From Mactromeris polynyma (lineage: Eukaryota; Mollusca; Bivalvia; Venerida; Mactridae), in assembly GCA_032209605.1 (NCBI GenBank), contig JASFXZ010000003.1, positions 28,608,762-28,672,761 on the forward strand: a stretch of DNA of 64,000 nucleotides, written 5' to 3'. The notes under the pieces were generated by a model. That model worked only from the letters and a program-made list of their open reading frames with translations. It ran no database searches and was not told the origin of the DNA. Both the position numbers and the translations under genes were made by a program. Shown here piece after piece: positions 1-11,446 of the stretch (the stretch's first letter is position 1; every line of letters begins with the position of its first letter).

Positions 1-872
1 AAGTGAAATGTAATCTAAGATTTGTCCATTTGTCTGAGGAGGAAATAAAGTTCTACACCGGCCTACCCTCCAATTCATGTTACCAGTGGCTGCTGGGGTA
101 TGTGAAGGATGTGCTTCCCAAATCAACACTGCTAGAAGATTCAGACATGCTACTGCTTACACTCATGAAATTAAGACTCAATCCACCACAGAAGGATTTA
201 GCGTTCCGATTTAGGATATCGGAGTCCTCGATAACTTCGTATATTCACTCAGGCATTCCGGCTCTAGCCAAGAAGTTGACTTTTCTTATTCGTTGGCCTG
301 CACATGAAGAAGTAATGGATTCGCGTCCACAGTGTTTTAAAGACACATTTCCAAAATGTGTTTCAATTATTGACTGCACAGAGGTGTTCATTGCCGCGCC
401 AGCTGACTTTGAAGCCAGGAATGCAACATACAGTTCCTACAAACATACGAATACTGTAAAATTCTTAGTGAGCATTACTCCAGCTGGAGCCGTCTCATTT
501 GTGTCAAATGCATATCCTGGAAAGATTTCAGACAAAGTGTTAACAAATGACTGTGGTTATTTAGACTTCATTGAGCATGGTGATCTTGTCCTGGCTGACC
601 GTGGTTTTTTAATTGCTGATGAACTGAATGAGTTAGGTGCTGAACTTGTTATACCAGCATTTACAAGAGGAAAATCACAGTTGAGTGCACGGGATGTGGA
701 AAGGGGAAGAAAAATCTCGAATGTAAGAATTCATGTGGAGAGGGCCATGGAAAGGCTTAAAAACTTCAGAATCCTATCTGAAAGGATGCATTCCAATATG
801 GTTCCTCACGCTGACAGTATAATGACCATTTCAGCAGCAATTATGAATTTGCATCCAAGTCTTGTGACTTAA
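1..872 (+). CDS. THAP/DDE transposase, copy A, 3' end of last exon
   Basis: This is the tail of the transposase reading frame, entering the window in exon 3 and stopping at 870-872. It covers the helix-turn-helix region and the whole DDE core (first Asp in IIDCTE, second Asp in LADRGF, Glu in HVERA). It is identical to copy B in protein sequence over this span. The THAP exon and the middle exon lie upstream of the window. Confidence 0.92.
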   Translation, partial: VKCNLRFVHLSEEEIKFYTGLPSNSCYQWLLGYVKDVLPKSTLLEDSDMLLLTLMKLRLNPPQKDLAFRFRISESSITSYIHSGIPALAKKLTFLIRWPAHEEVMDSRPQCFKDTFPKCVSIIDCTEVFIAAPADFEARNATYSSYKHTNTVKFLVSITPAGAVSFVSNAYPGKISDKVLTNDCGYLDFIEHGDLVLADRGFLIADELNELGAELVIPAFTRGKSQLSARDVERGRKISNVRIHVERAMERLKNFRILSERMHSNMVPHADSIMTISAAIMNLHPSLVT

Positions 873-1587
873 CTGCTTTTGTGCAATTTAGTGTATGTAA
901 CTGTTCACTGCTTTGTTAAAAAAAGTGTCAATGAAATTCTACAGAATTAATAGTTTATTCCATATATGTGGATTCTGTTTGGATACTGTTATTGTCTGTT
1001 TTGAATGCATTGTATTACATGTCGTAAAAAAAGAGATGTTTATTTCAATTAAATTGTTTCTTTTTCATTTTACATGTTATATTTGCCACTAATTTGTCTT
1101 TCAGTGCAAAATGATGGTGAAAGTTGAGTTTGGTAGCATAAATGGGTAATGTTACACCATTCAAATTTGCAATTGAATATTCACTGCTAAAACACTATAC
1201 AACTTCAGTAATAAGATCAACCTTGGAACCCTTAAAATTGAGATGGTCTTTATATTGAGGTTGAATAAAGAGCAAAACACAGAAATGGAATTGAAAGTAG
1301 TTTTTAATTTTGAGGTGGTATTATTTTTGGATCTTTAATAATAACAGATACAAGACAGATTGAACATCCAAATAAATGCATACAATTTCTTATTTCAAGA
1401 AAAACATAAACTATCAATATAACAATAAACTGAAGTATTACAGCAATGACTTGTAGTATTTAGAAAATAGTAACTCTGGAAAACAAAATGAACTGTTTGT
1501 ATGGTTCTTCATTATACACTGTATTTCACTTTCTACACAAAGGTATGACTTCTATTAAATTGTCACCACAACACTGACACCATGATT
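873..1587. other. Convergent 3' region of transposase and YqaJ genes, with MITE remnant
   Basis: Non-coding spacer where the two genes meet tail to tail; copies lie at 7603-8317, 14333-15047 and 21064-21778. It must hold both 3' UTRs: AATAAA-type signals exist on both strands (for example TTGAATAAAGAG near 1262). The stretch about 1205-1335 is related to the small MITEs at 41823-41988 and 58518-58689 (shared GAGGTTGAATAAAGAGCAAAA). No inverted repeat pair was found here, which argues against this being where the element ends. Confidence 0.7.
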
Positions 1588-4440
1588 CTATGTCCTACAC
1601 CTTGGGCATAACCATTTACCCCTTGGTTTTCGTTTGACACTGACACAGCCGTAATGACACCAGCCAATATGACAGTCCTCATTGGAGCACAGGATCATTT
1701 TCCCATACTCTGGCTCCTCACAGATGCACCAAGTCTGTACGTCTTCAGTCGGTGTGATCACTATTTGCTTGTTTTTTAGCTTTGATGTCAATAGTTCAGG
1801 GAGAAGGTAATCTTGCAAAAAAGCATTACACTTGTTCTCAAGGATTTCTATGAATTGGATGTCTCTTTGAACTCTAATTATCACTATACTGGGCGATCCA
1901 GAGGGCTGACTCATCACTACAAAATCACAATACTGAACTCCATAAACCAGCATCTGGAACTGCACTTGAGTATAGTATCTATGTTTTTGTTTAAGTCTCA
2001 AGTTCTCATCAAGGCAAAAGTCTTTGTCACATTTAGCAGCTTCCAGTGCTGTAACAGATTTATGTTTAAATGGACATTTAATCTCCAGTGTGCCAATCCC
2101 ACAGCAGACACAACTTACAACACCATCAGCTGTTGCTCCCATGAATGGACTTGTTTCACTCAGCAAGAATCCAGACTGAGAACAATCAAAGTTTGAATGT
2201 TGAGACTTAACATGTTGTTGATACATGTCTCGCGCACTGGACTCGTTGTCAAGTCCCCACTTAACACAATCTTTCTTGCTGAGGTCATACGACTTGTACC
2301 CAGCAACTCGCATCACCAAGTTGTCTGGGCAGGTAGACTCTTTCAAAGTAAGAATGTCATGAGCCTTTGTAGCCGTTATTCTACCTTTTCTATGGTTAAA
2401 CCATAAAGGAGAGATGTTCTGTCCTTTAGTCTTGTTAAAAAGATTAATAATTTGATCAGATGTCACTTTTGTTGAACATATTCTGTCTTGTGCCTTAATT
2501 AGAATTTCATTTTGAGGGAGGTTTTCATGGTTTTTATTGAACAAGTTGATTGGAAGTGGAGGTAGTGGTTCTTCTCTGGTCGGTTGAACAATCTTTTGGT
2601 TTGGGATGATACTTGGTATGAGCTTGAAAAAGGAAGCATTTGGACATGCAGCATACAAGGCCTTTAGCTGTTCTTCACATGGCAGGGGATCACGACTTGA
2701 CGGGTTGATGGACTCAACCTTCTTCTTCCTGTTCCCGAACAGGTGCTGGAGCTGTGTTACAGGACTTGGGTCCACCTAATGAGTAAATAACAAAAAGTCA
2801 ATACTAAATTAACTGACAGTTAAGTTCAGTTATACAAGTGTATTTTTCTCTCTGTATCTATATTTAACATCTTTGGGGTTTTACATTACTCTTATATCAT
2901 ACGAACATTATATCGTTTAATAAATCACGCCATCTCTAAATGCAACCAATTCAATTACTTTATTTTTGTTTAGCTCCTTAGTTTTTTAGTCACATAGTAA
3001 AGCATGAAACTTTGTTGGTGTCATCAAAAGAACTAAAATAGTTTATTTCTTACTGAGTTTCTCAATAATGTTCCTATATATTTGATTCCTAAAAGACATC
3101 TATGTTTGAATTATTTAAGAATTAACCCATATGTACCTGCTCTTTGAAATACTGATTCCACATCCGACCGACATCTGTGGACGACTTCTCTGTATATCTC
3201 CATCGAACAGCTAATTCAACTTTAAATAGAATGGCAGCTACATGGCTACAAGTTTCTCCCAATCTGAAAATGTTATAGAACATGTTTAAGATAAACCATG
3301 AACTCTGTATAACATTCACTGGTGAATGTACATCACACTACCATACTTTAGTCATTTAGTCATGGCATTTAAGATTTCAAACATATTGAAAAGTTTGGTT
3401 GTCAGTGTAGCGCACTCGGCTCACACCAAGGTGTTCCATGTTCGAGTTCCTGCTAGGGCTTATGTAAGTTTTGTTGGTGATCACTTAACTGCACAAGTGA
3501 GTGTCCGTCAACACAATACCATACTCTAGCACACCGTCGTTACTTATTGATATAACCTTCTTCACAATCATTGTGAAATAAATTAAGTTTAAACTAACTT
3601 TTATTATCAGTTTAACTTTAAGGAATTTAATTACACTAAGTGATATCCTGTAAGTTTTGGTCAATTCGAGAAAAAAGCAACATACCCTGCCATACATGTG
3701 CAGTGTGCACAGTAGACATCTGCACTGTCTTTATCAAGACACACCCAGGCTGAATGGGGCTCGTCCCTGATCCGCATAGATGGGATGACAGCTGCTCGCA
3801 GAAAGCAGTACGGACTGTCTTCAACATTGTTGTAGAGGACAACCCGCACATGTCTGCTTTCCACATACCTGGAATATGTAATACATAATACGTAGAGATA
3901 TGTATTGTTGCATGTTAGACATAAATAACATACATAAATGTTATAACCTTTGAAGCACACGCCTCGAATACAAACATGCTTATTTTACCTATTTATTTAT
4001 CAAACAAATCACATACATATTTTAAAAAAGAACATGACTACTGAAATGAAGATCTATACATAATACAGTGTACATGACAAACATACTCAGTCACAGATTT
4101 CATAAAATATCACGATATCACACCCTGCATCATAACTTGCAAACGATATATGTATATATATGTACCTGTAAGCCTCAAGGCTCTTGTAATTTCTCATGGA
4201 TGTGGCATTGAAGAGGGCTGGACTCAAAATCAGGTACGTATACAGCTGTCCGAAATCAAGGCTCGGCCAATTTGTCAAATCACGGCTCCATTTCTCATCA
4301 GGAATTTTGTATGGGTCAGGGAGAGTTTTCAGACCTTTATCAAACATCAATTTGGAGAAATACCTCTTTCTCGCTTCACTATCAAGTCCTTTAACATAAA
4401 TTGACACATCTGTCAAGTTTTCCCGTACTTTTTCGGTCAT
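1588..4440 (-). CDS. SWIM / YqaJ-nuclease / PHD-finger protein, copy A
   Basis: Four exons read leftward: 4440-4166, 3868-3686, 3263-3137 and 2775-1588 (1773 nt, 590 aa), joining in phase with GT-AG borders. A SWIM zinc finger is split by intron 2: C148-T-C150 before it and C158-S-H160 after it. Residues about 315-475 form a YqaJ / lambda-exonuclease-like nuclease (PD-(D/E)XK fold): WFNHRKGRITA at about 320-330, E373, D412 in GATADGVV, E426-I-K428 as the ExK motif, and a Gln-rich helix (TQVQFQM) near 465. Residues 544-588 form an ING-like C4HC3 PHD finger (CIC, LCSNEDC, WCHYGC, CPRC), expected to read histone H3 tails. The first exon has no domain I recognise. The protein is probably the accessory factor of the transposon: processing of ends or recombination is an inference. 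It diverges from the transposase gene across a shared palindrome. Confidence 0.92.
3397..3466 (+). repeat. tRNA-like SINE head inside a YqaJ intron
   Basis: A tRNA-like segment with an A-box-like GTGTAGCGCACTCGG and a good B-box (GTTCGAGTTCC) lies in YqaJ intron 2, on the strand opposite to that gene. Copies are at 10127-10196 and 16857-16926; the last has GTTCGAGTCCC. It is probably the promoter head of a tRNA-derived SINE, not a functional tRNA: I cannot fold a convincing acceptor stem. Confidence 0.5.
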
Positions 4441-4469
4441 GACCTTTCACTTTTACGGTTCACAAAATA

Positions 4470-4651
4470 ACAACAATGGCGGTTTGGCCGATCGATTGAC
4501 GGCCAGTAACTACGCATGCGCAAAAGTGACGTCATACCGGGGATTTCTAAATTCTCCTATGAGGAGAATTTACTGTTTCGTCACTTCCGGGAATTTTCCG
4601 TTACTAAAAATAGCCTGGCCGTCAACCTCTCGGCCAAACCGCCATTGTTGT
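4470..4651. promoter_or_regulatory. 182-bp imperfect palindrome: abutted terminal repeats and bidirectional promoter
   Basis: The outer arms are perfect over 21 bp (4470-4490 against 4631-4651) and continue at 13/16 matches (4491-4506 against 4615-4630). The centre is an 11-bp perfect arm pair, TAAATTCTCCT and AGGAGAATTTA, around ATG at 4559-4561. Between them both sides share CGTCACTT. YqaJ starts 30 bp to the left and transposase 66 bp to the right. Motifs seen: CRE TGACGTCA (4527-4534), NRF1-like CGCATGCGCA (4513-4522), ETS-like ACTTCCGG (4583-4590) and YY1-like ATGGCGG (4476-4482) mirrored at 4639-4645. I read it as right terminus of copy A, a 3-bp spacer, and left terminus of copy B. A stand-alone divergent promoter is the alternative. 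Confidence 0.75.
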
Positions 4652-4716
4652 ACATTGTCGAACGAGTAAACTTACACAGTAGATATATAATTTTCGCATA
4701 TTATTGGAAATCCACG

Positions 4717-7602
4717 ATGGGAAAGGAATGTGTTGCTGTGGGATGTAGCAACCGAGATACTGATAAACAGTTAGGACTAAAGTTTCATAGGCTACCTAAG
4801 GAAGAAACACGTAGAAAGTTATGGTTGAATGCTATCAACAGGAAAGATCAAGTTACTGGGAAAGACTGGGTGCCAGGGGATGATGGAGCTCGAGTTTGCA
4901 GTGATCATTTCATACGAGGTATTTAATTGCTTAGCTATTTATTTATGTATTTTATTTCTTCATACTACCTCACATTATTGAGAAATGAACTCGTTGCAGT
5001 TTGTTGATTTAAAGGCGTATCCTACAATAAGGCCGTTTTTTTCTAACGCAGAGATTTCCTTTAAACTTTTTATATTTGATCAGTGTAATGAATCTAACCA
5101 AAATATGAAATAAAAATAATAGCTTGATTTTAAGATAAAGATTGTTTTATTGTGTTTCAAATGTAATATATATGGAAAGTGAAAGTTGAAAAAATTTACC
5201 CTTAATACCCCACTTGGTAACCCATTATCGTTTTACATTTTCATAAAATGTGTTAGTTTTTAAATATTTATTGAAGACCATTTTATAATTTCATATGTAG
5301 AATTTTAAATATCAATGACTTTTTTGTTTTTAATAATAAAGTATATAGAAAAAGAAAGTAGAAGGTGTATATCATATTACATGATGTAACTTGTAAGTGG
5401 TAATATATTATATAACTATAAGGCTAGCACGATAGTCAATTTATATTTATTCATTTTATTATTTTATTTCATCAGGGAAAAGTGATGACCGCAGCAGTCC
5501 AGATTATGTGCCATCTGTCAACATGGGTTACAAAACACCTCTACGCAGTTTGGATCGCTACAATCGCACTGTGAGTCGTACAGCAGAGAAATGCTCGAAA
5601 CGTCAACTACCGTTCGAAGATTCACAGAGCCGGCCGGACTCCGAAGCTGCTGAACTCCTGCTTAATTTGTCAACTCCCCCACAGACTCATACAAACAAGG
5701 AAAACTCAGGTACATGAATGTGAACATTTAGTTCATTGATTAACTGTTTTACCTATATATATATCATAAGCATGATTTAGACCTCTAAAGACAAAAGAAT
5801 TGAGTAGTTCACTCCATCTTTTAAGCTTGTCCGACAGTTGGCTGATTGTTAAAGTTTCTATTAAATTGTATGATTTACAAACATCTTTCTTCAACATACA
5901 AATCAATACATTAGGAGTTCATTCTTTGTTAATTAATTCATGTTAATGGATGTTTAACTATACAGGAAATATAATTTTCATATATGTTTAGGTAATCAAC
6001 TGAACAAACAATGAGCATAGTATTACTTTCAAGATATTCAAATGAAACTTGTTATACATTTTTCCAGTGTCTATATGCACATGTATTGATGTATAGCAAT
6101 GGTAAAGTTCTGGCTTTAATAATAATTGAGTTATGCCATTTTTCACTAGAAGAACAGACAATCATTGACGTTTGCTCTGCAGCGCTCATGTCTACTTTTG
6201 GAAAACTTGTGAAATAGAAATAAGATGGGCCAATAACAAAATATTGTTTGTTTCCCCTCCCACGCCCGACTGTTGAAAATTACCCCTACTGTAAATATTT
6301 TATTGAGGTTTCGCTAAAATTGCCGTGTACGAACCTTGTCAGTTGAGTAGCCACATCATCAATAAATCTATGAAGCAGGGATAAATAGATTTTAGCTACA
6401 AGTATCATATTTTAACTTGCCCTAATGAAGATAAATCTATTAAGATATTATTATTAAATCTATACAGAACACATTTTAAGCTTGTGAAAAAAAATATCTG
6501 CACTACCTACCCTACCCTGATTGGCTAGGGTCGCGGGAGTGGAAACAAACATATTTTTAATGTCAGCCTTGACTGTAATACAACTTGATTTTACCTATCT
6601 TTTTTTTGTTTTGCAGACAAAAGCAATCAGCATGACACCTGCATCAAGCTGCTGGCAGAGGCCAATATTAAAACGAAACAGGTTTCGGAAGAATTGAACA
6701 GACTGACTATTGAAAACAGTGAACTTAAGCAAGTGAAATGTAATCTAAGATTTGTCCATTTGTCTGAGGAGGAAATAAAGTTCTACACCGGCCTACCCTC
6801 CAATTCATGTTACCAGTGGCTGCTGGGGTATGTGAAGGATGTGCTTCCCAAATCAACACTGCTAGAAGATTCAGACATGCTACTGCTTACACTCATGAAA
6901 TTAAGACTCAATCCACCACAGAAGGATTTAGCGTTCCGATTTAGGATATCGGAGTCCTCGATAACTTCGTATATTCACTCAGGCATTCCGGCTCTAGCCA
7001 AGAAGTTGACTTTTCTTATTCGTTGGCCTGCACATGAAGAAGTAATGGATTCGCGTCCACAGTGTTTTAAAGACACATTTCCAAAATGTGTTTCAATTAT
7101 TGACTGCACAGAGGTGTTCATTGCCGCGCCAGCTGACTTTGAAGCCAGGAATGCAACATACAGTTCCTACAAACATACGAATACTGTAAAATTCTTAGTG
7201 AGCATTACTCCAGCTGGAGCCGTCTCATTTGTGTCAAATGCATATCCTGGAAAGATTTCAGACAAAGTGTTAACAAATGACTGTGGTTATTTAGACTTCA
7301 TTGAGCATGGTGATCTTGTCCTGGCTGACCGTGGTTTTTTAATTGCTGATGAACTGAATGAGTTAGGTGCTGAACTTGTTATACCAGCATTTACAAGAGG
7401 AAAATCACAGTTGAGTGCACGGGATGTGGAAAGGGGAAGAAAAATCTCGAATGTAAGAATTCATGTGGAGAGGGCCATGGAAAGGCTTAAAAACTTCAGA
7501 ATCCTATCTGAAAGGATGCATTCCAATATGGTTCCTCACGCTGACAGTATAATGACCATTTCAGCAGCAATTATGAATTTGCATCCAAGTCTTGTGACTT
7601 AA
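4717..7602 (+). CDS. THAP zinc-finger DDE transposase (ISL2EU/Harbinger-like), copy B
   Basis: Three exons join in phase: 4717-4918, 5476-5709 and 6617-7602 (1422 nt, 473 aa), with GT donors at 4919 and 5710 and AG acceptors before 5476 and 6617. Residues 1-82 form a THAP DNA-binding finger: C5-x4-C10, W36, C61-x2-H64, and a YVPSVN segment matching the AVPTIF-type motif. A Lys/Glu-rich helix (about 150-185) may be a coiled coil. Residues 233-268 look like the HTH_Tnp_4 helix-turn-helix. The DDE_Tnp_4 catalytic core has D308 (IIDCTE), D383 (LADRGF) and E430 (HVERA), the IS5/Harbinger arrangement. The start is 66 bp beyond the palindrome arm, and an open frame upstream of it lacks THAP homology. 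The frame is complete, so the enzyme could be active. Role: binding the element ends and cut-and-paste cleavage in the nucleus. Confidence 0.93.
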
Positions 7603-8317
7603 CTGCTTTTGTGCAATTTAGTGTATGTAACTGTTCACTGCTTTGTTAAAAAAAGTGTCAATGAAATTCTACAGAATTAATAGTTTATTCCATATATGTG
7701 GATTCTGTTTGGATACTGTTATTGTCTGTTTTGAATGCATTGTATTACATGTCGTAAAAAAAGAGATGTTTATTTCAATTAAATTGTTTCTTTTTCATTT
7801 TACATGTTATATTTGCCACTAATTTGTCTTTCAGTGCAAAATGATGGTGAAAGTTGAGTTTGGTAGCATAAATGGGTAATGTTACACCATTCAAATTTGC
7901 AATTGAATATTCACTGCTAAAACACTATACAACTTCAGTAATAAGATCAACCTTGGAACCCTTAAAATTGAGATGGTCTTTATATTGAGGTTGAATAAAG
8001 AGCAAAACACAGAAATGGAATTGAAAGTAGTTTTTAATTTTGAGGTGGTATTATTTTTGGATCTTTAATAATAACAGATACAAGACAGATTGAACATCCA
8101 AATAAATGCATACAATTTCTTATTTCAAGAAAAACATAAACTATCAATATAACAATAAACTGAAGTATTACAGCAATGACTTGTAGTATTTAGAAAATAG
8201 TAACTCTGGAAAACAAAATGAACTGTTTGTATGGTTCTTCATTATACACTGTATTTCACTTTCTACACAAAGGTATGACTTCTATTAAATTGTCACCACA
8301 ACACTGACACCATGATT

Positions 8318-11170
8318 CTATGTCCTACACCTTGGGCATAACCATTTACCCCTTGGTTTTCGTTTGACACTGACACAGCCGTAATGACACCAGCCAATAT
8401 GACAGTCCTCATTGGAGCACAGGATCATTTTCCCATACTCTGGCTCCTCACAGATGCACCAAGTCTGTACGTCTTCAGTCGGTGTGATCACTATTTGCTT
8501 GTTTTTTAGCTTTGATGTCAATAGTTCAGGGAGAAGGTAATCTTGCAAAAAAGCATTACACTTGTTCTCAAGGATTTCTATGAATTGGATGTCTCTTTGA
8601 ACTCTAATTATCACTATACTGGGCGATCCAGAGGGCTGACTCATCACTACAAAATCACAATACTGAACTCCATAAACCAGCATCTGGAACTGCACTTGAG
8701 TATAGTATCTATGTTTTTGTTTAAGTCTCAAGTTCTCATCAAGGCAAAAGTCTTTGTCACATTTAGCAGCTTCCAGTGCTGTAACAGATTTATGTTTAAA
8801 TGGACATTTAATCTCCAGTGTGCCAATCCCACAGCAGACACAACTTACAACACCATCAGCTGTTGCTCCCATGAATGGACTTGTTTCACTCAGCAAGAAT
8901 CCAGACTGAGAACAATCAAAGTTTGAATGTTGAGACTTAACATGTTGTTGATACATGTCTCGCGCACTGGACTCGTTGTCAAGTCCCCACTTAACACAAT
9001 CTTTCTTGCTGAGGTCATACGACTTGTACCCAGCAACTCGCATCACCAAGTTGTCTGGGCAGGTAGACTCTTTCAAAGTAAGAATGTCATGAGCCTTTGT
9101 AGCCGTTATTCTACCTTTTCTATGGTTAAACCATAAAGGAGAGATGTTCTGTCCTTTAGTCTTGTTAAAAAGATTAATAATTTGATCAGATGTCACTTTT
9201 GTTGAACATATTCTGTCTTGTGCCTTAATTAGAATTTCATTTTGAGGGAGGTTTTCATGGTTTTTATTGAACAAGTTGATTGGAAGTGGAGGTAGTGGTT
9301 CTTCTCTGGTCGGTTGAACAATCTTTTGGTTTGGGATGATACTTGGTATGAGCTTGAAAAAGGAAGCATTTGGACATGCAGCATACAAGGCCTTTAGCTG
9401 TTCTTCACATGGCAGGGGATCACGACTTGACGGGTTGATGGACTCAACCTTCTTCTTCCTGTTCCCGAACAGGTGCTGGAGCTGTGTTACAGGACTTGGG
9501 TCCACCTAATGAGTAAATAACAAAAAGTCAATACTAAATTAACTGACAGTTAAGTTCAGTTATACAAGTGTATTTTTCTCTCTGTATCTATATTTAACAT
9601 CTTTGGGGTTTTACATTACTCTTATATCATACGAACATTATATCGTTTAATAAATCACGCCATCTCTAAATGCAACCAATTCAATTACTTTATTTTTGTT
9701 TAGCTCCTTAGTTTTTTAGTCACATAGTAAAGCATGAAACTTTGTTGGTGTCATCAAAAGAACTAAAATAGTTTATTTCTTACTGAGTTTCTCAATAATG
9801 TTCCTATATATTTGATTCCTAAAAGACATCTATGTTTGAATTATTTAAGAATTAACCCATATGTACCTGCTCTTTGAAATACTGATTCCACATCCGACCG
9901 ACATCTGTGGACGACTTCTCTGTATATCTCCATCGAACAGCTAATTCAACTTTAAATAGAATGGCAGCTACATGGCTACAAGTTTCTCCCAATCTGAAAA
10001 TGTTATAGAACATGTTTAAGATAAACCATGAACTCTGTATAACATTCACTGGTGAATGTACATCACACTACCATACTTTAGTCATTTAGTCATGGCATTT
10101 AAGATTTCAAACATATTGAAAAGTTTGGTTGTCAGTGTAGCGCACTCGGCTCACACCAAGGTGTTCCATGTTCGAGTTCCTGCTAGGGCTTATGTAAGTT
10201 TTGTTGGTGATCACTTAACTGCACAAGTGAGTGTCCGTCAACACAATACCATACTCTAGCACACCGTCGTTACTTATTGATATAACCTTCTTCACAATCA
10301 TTGTGAAATAAATTAAGTTTAAACTAACTTTTATTATCAGTTTAACTTTAAGGAATTTAATTACACTAAGTGATATCCTGTAAGTTTTGGTCAATTCGAG
10401 AAAAAAGCAACATACCCTGCCATACATGTGCAGTGTGCACAGTAGACATCTGCACTGTCTTTATCAAGACACACCCAGGCTGAATGGGGCTCGTCCCTGA
10501 TCCGCATAGATGGGATGACAGCTGCTCGCAGAAAGCAGTACGGACTGTCTTCAACATTGTTGTAGAGGACAACCCGCACATGTCTGCTTTCCACATACCT
10601 GGAATATGTAATACATAATACGTAGAGATATGTATTGTTGCATGTTAGACATAAATAACATACATAAATGTTATAACCTTTGAAGCACACGCCTCGAATA
10701 CAAACATGCTTATTTTACCTATTTATTTATCAAACAAATCACATACATATTTTAAAAAAGAACATGACTACTGAAATGAAGATCTATACATAATACAGTG
10801 TACATGACAAACATACTCAGTCACAGATTTCATAAAATATCACGATATCACACCCTGCATCATAACTTGCAAACGATATATGTATATATATGTACCTGTA
10901 AGCCTCAAGGCTCTTGTAATTTCTCATGGATGTGGCATTGAAGAGGGCTGGACTCAAAATCAGGTACGTATACAGCTGTCCGAAATCAAGGCTCGGCCAA
11001 TTTGTCAAATCACGGCTCCATTTCTCATCAGGAATTTTGTATGGGTCAGGGAGAGTTTTCAGACCTTTATCAAACATCAATTTGGAGAAATACCTCTTTC
11101 TCGCTTCACTATCAAGTCCTTTAACATAAATTGACACATCTGTCAAGTTTTCCCGTACTTTTTCGGTCAT
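8318..11170 (-). CDS. SWIM / YqaJ-nuclease / PHD-finger protein, copy B
   Basis: Exons 11170-10896, 10598-10416, 9993-9867 and 9505-8318; 590 aa. I see no protein difference from copy A. SWIM, nuclease and PHD key residues are all present. Confidence 0.92.
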
Positions 11171-11199
11171 GACCTTTCACTTTTACGGTTCACAAAATA

Positions 11200-11381
11200 A
11201 CAACAATGGCGGTTTGGCCGATCGATTGACGGCCAGTAACTACGCATGCGCAAAAGTGACGTCATACCGGGGATTTCTAAATTCTCCTATGAGGAGAATT
11301 TACTGTTTCGTCACTTCCGGGAATTTTCCGTTACTAAAAATAGCCTGGCCGTCAACCTCTCGGCCAAACCGCCATTGTTGT
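11200..11381. promoter_or_regulatory. Palindromic junction / bidirectional promoter, B-C
   Basis: Same sequence as at 4470-4651, placed between the YqaJ start of copy B (11170) and the transposase start of copy C (11447). I see no base changes in it. Confidence 0.75.
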
Positions 11382-11446
11382 ACATTGTCGAACGAGTAAA
11401 CTTACACAGTAGATATATAATTTTCGCATATTATTGGAAATCCACG

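Larger units (their letters stand above)
1..4558. mobile_element. ISL2EU-like element, copy A (left part outside window)
   Basis: This is the right-hand 4.56 kb of an element whose start lies before the window. It holds the end of the transposase gene (1-872), the convergent 3' region, a complete YqaJ gene (4440 back to 1588) and the right terminal repeat ending at 4558. Element limits are placed at the centre of the palindrome at 4470-4651, an inference explained under the palindrome entry. Confidence 0.7.
4562..11288. mobile_element. ISL2EU-like element, copy B (complete)
   Basis: This is a full unit between two palindrome centres, about 6.73 kb. It runs from a left terminal repeat (from 4562) through the transposase gene (4717-7602, plus), a convergent 3' region, and the YqaJ gene (11170-8318, minus) to a right terminal repeat ending at 11288. 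It carries C at about 6265 where copies C and D have A, which separates it from them. Assignment to ISL2EU/IS4EU rests on the pairing of a THAP-DDE_Tnp_4 transposase with a YqaJ-domain protein, the combination I know for that superfamily. Confidence 0.75.

Noticed and set aside
1813..2406. Plus-strand open frames opposite the YqaJ exon (also in the other copies)
   Set aside because: They are shadows of the minus-strand coding exon; they have no domain homology.
4516..4716. N-terminal extension of the transposase from an upstream ATG
   Set aside because: It would translate the palindromic terminal repeat; the THAP family starts right at MGKEC from 4717.
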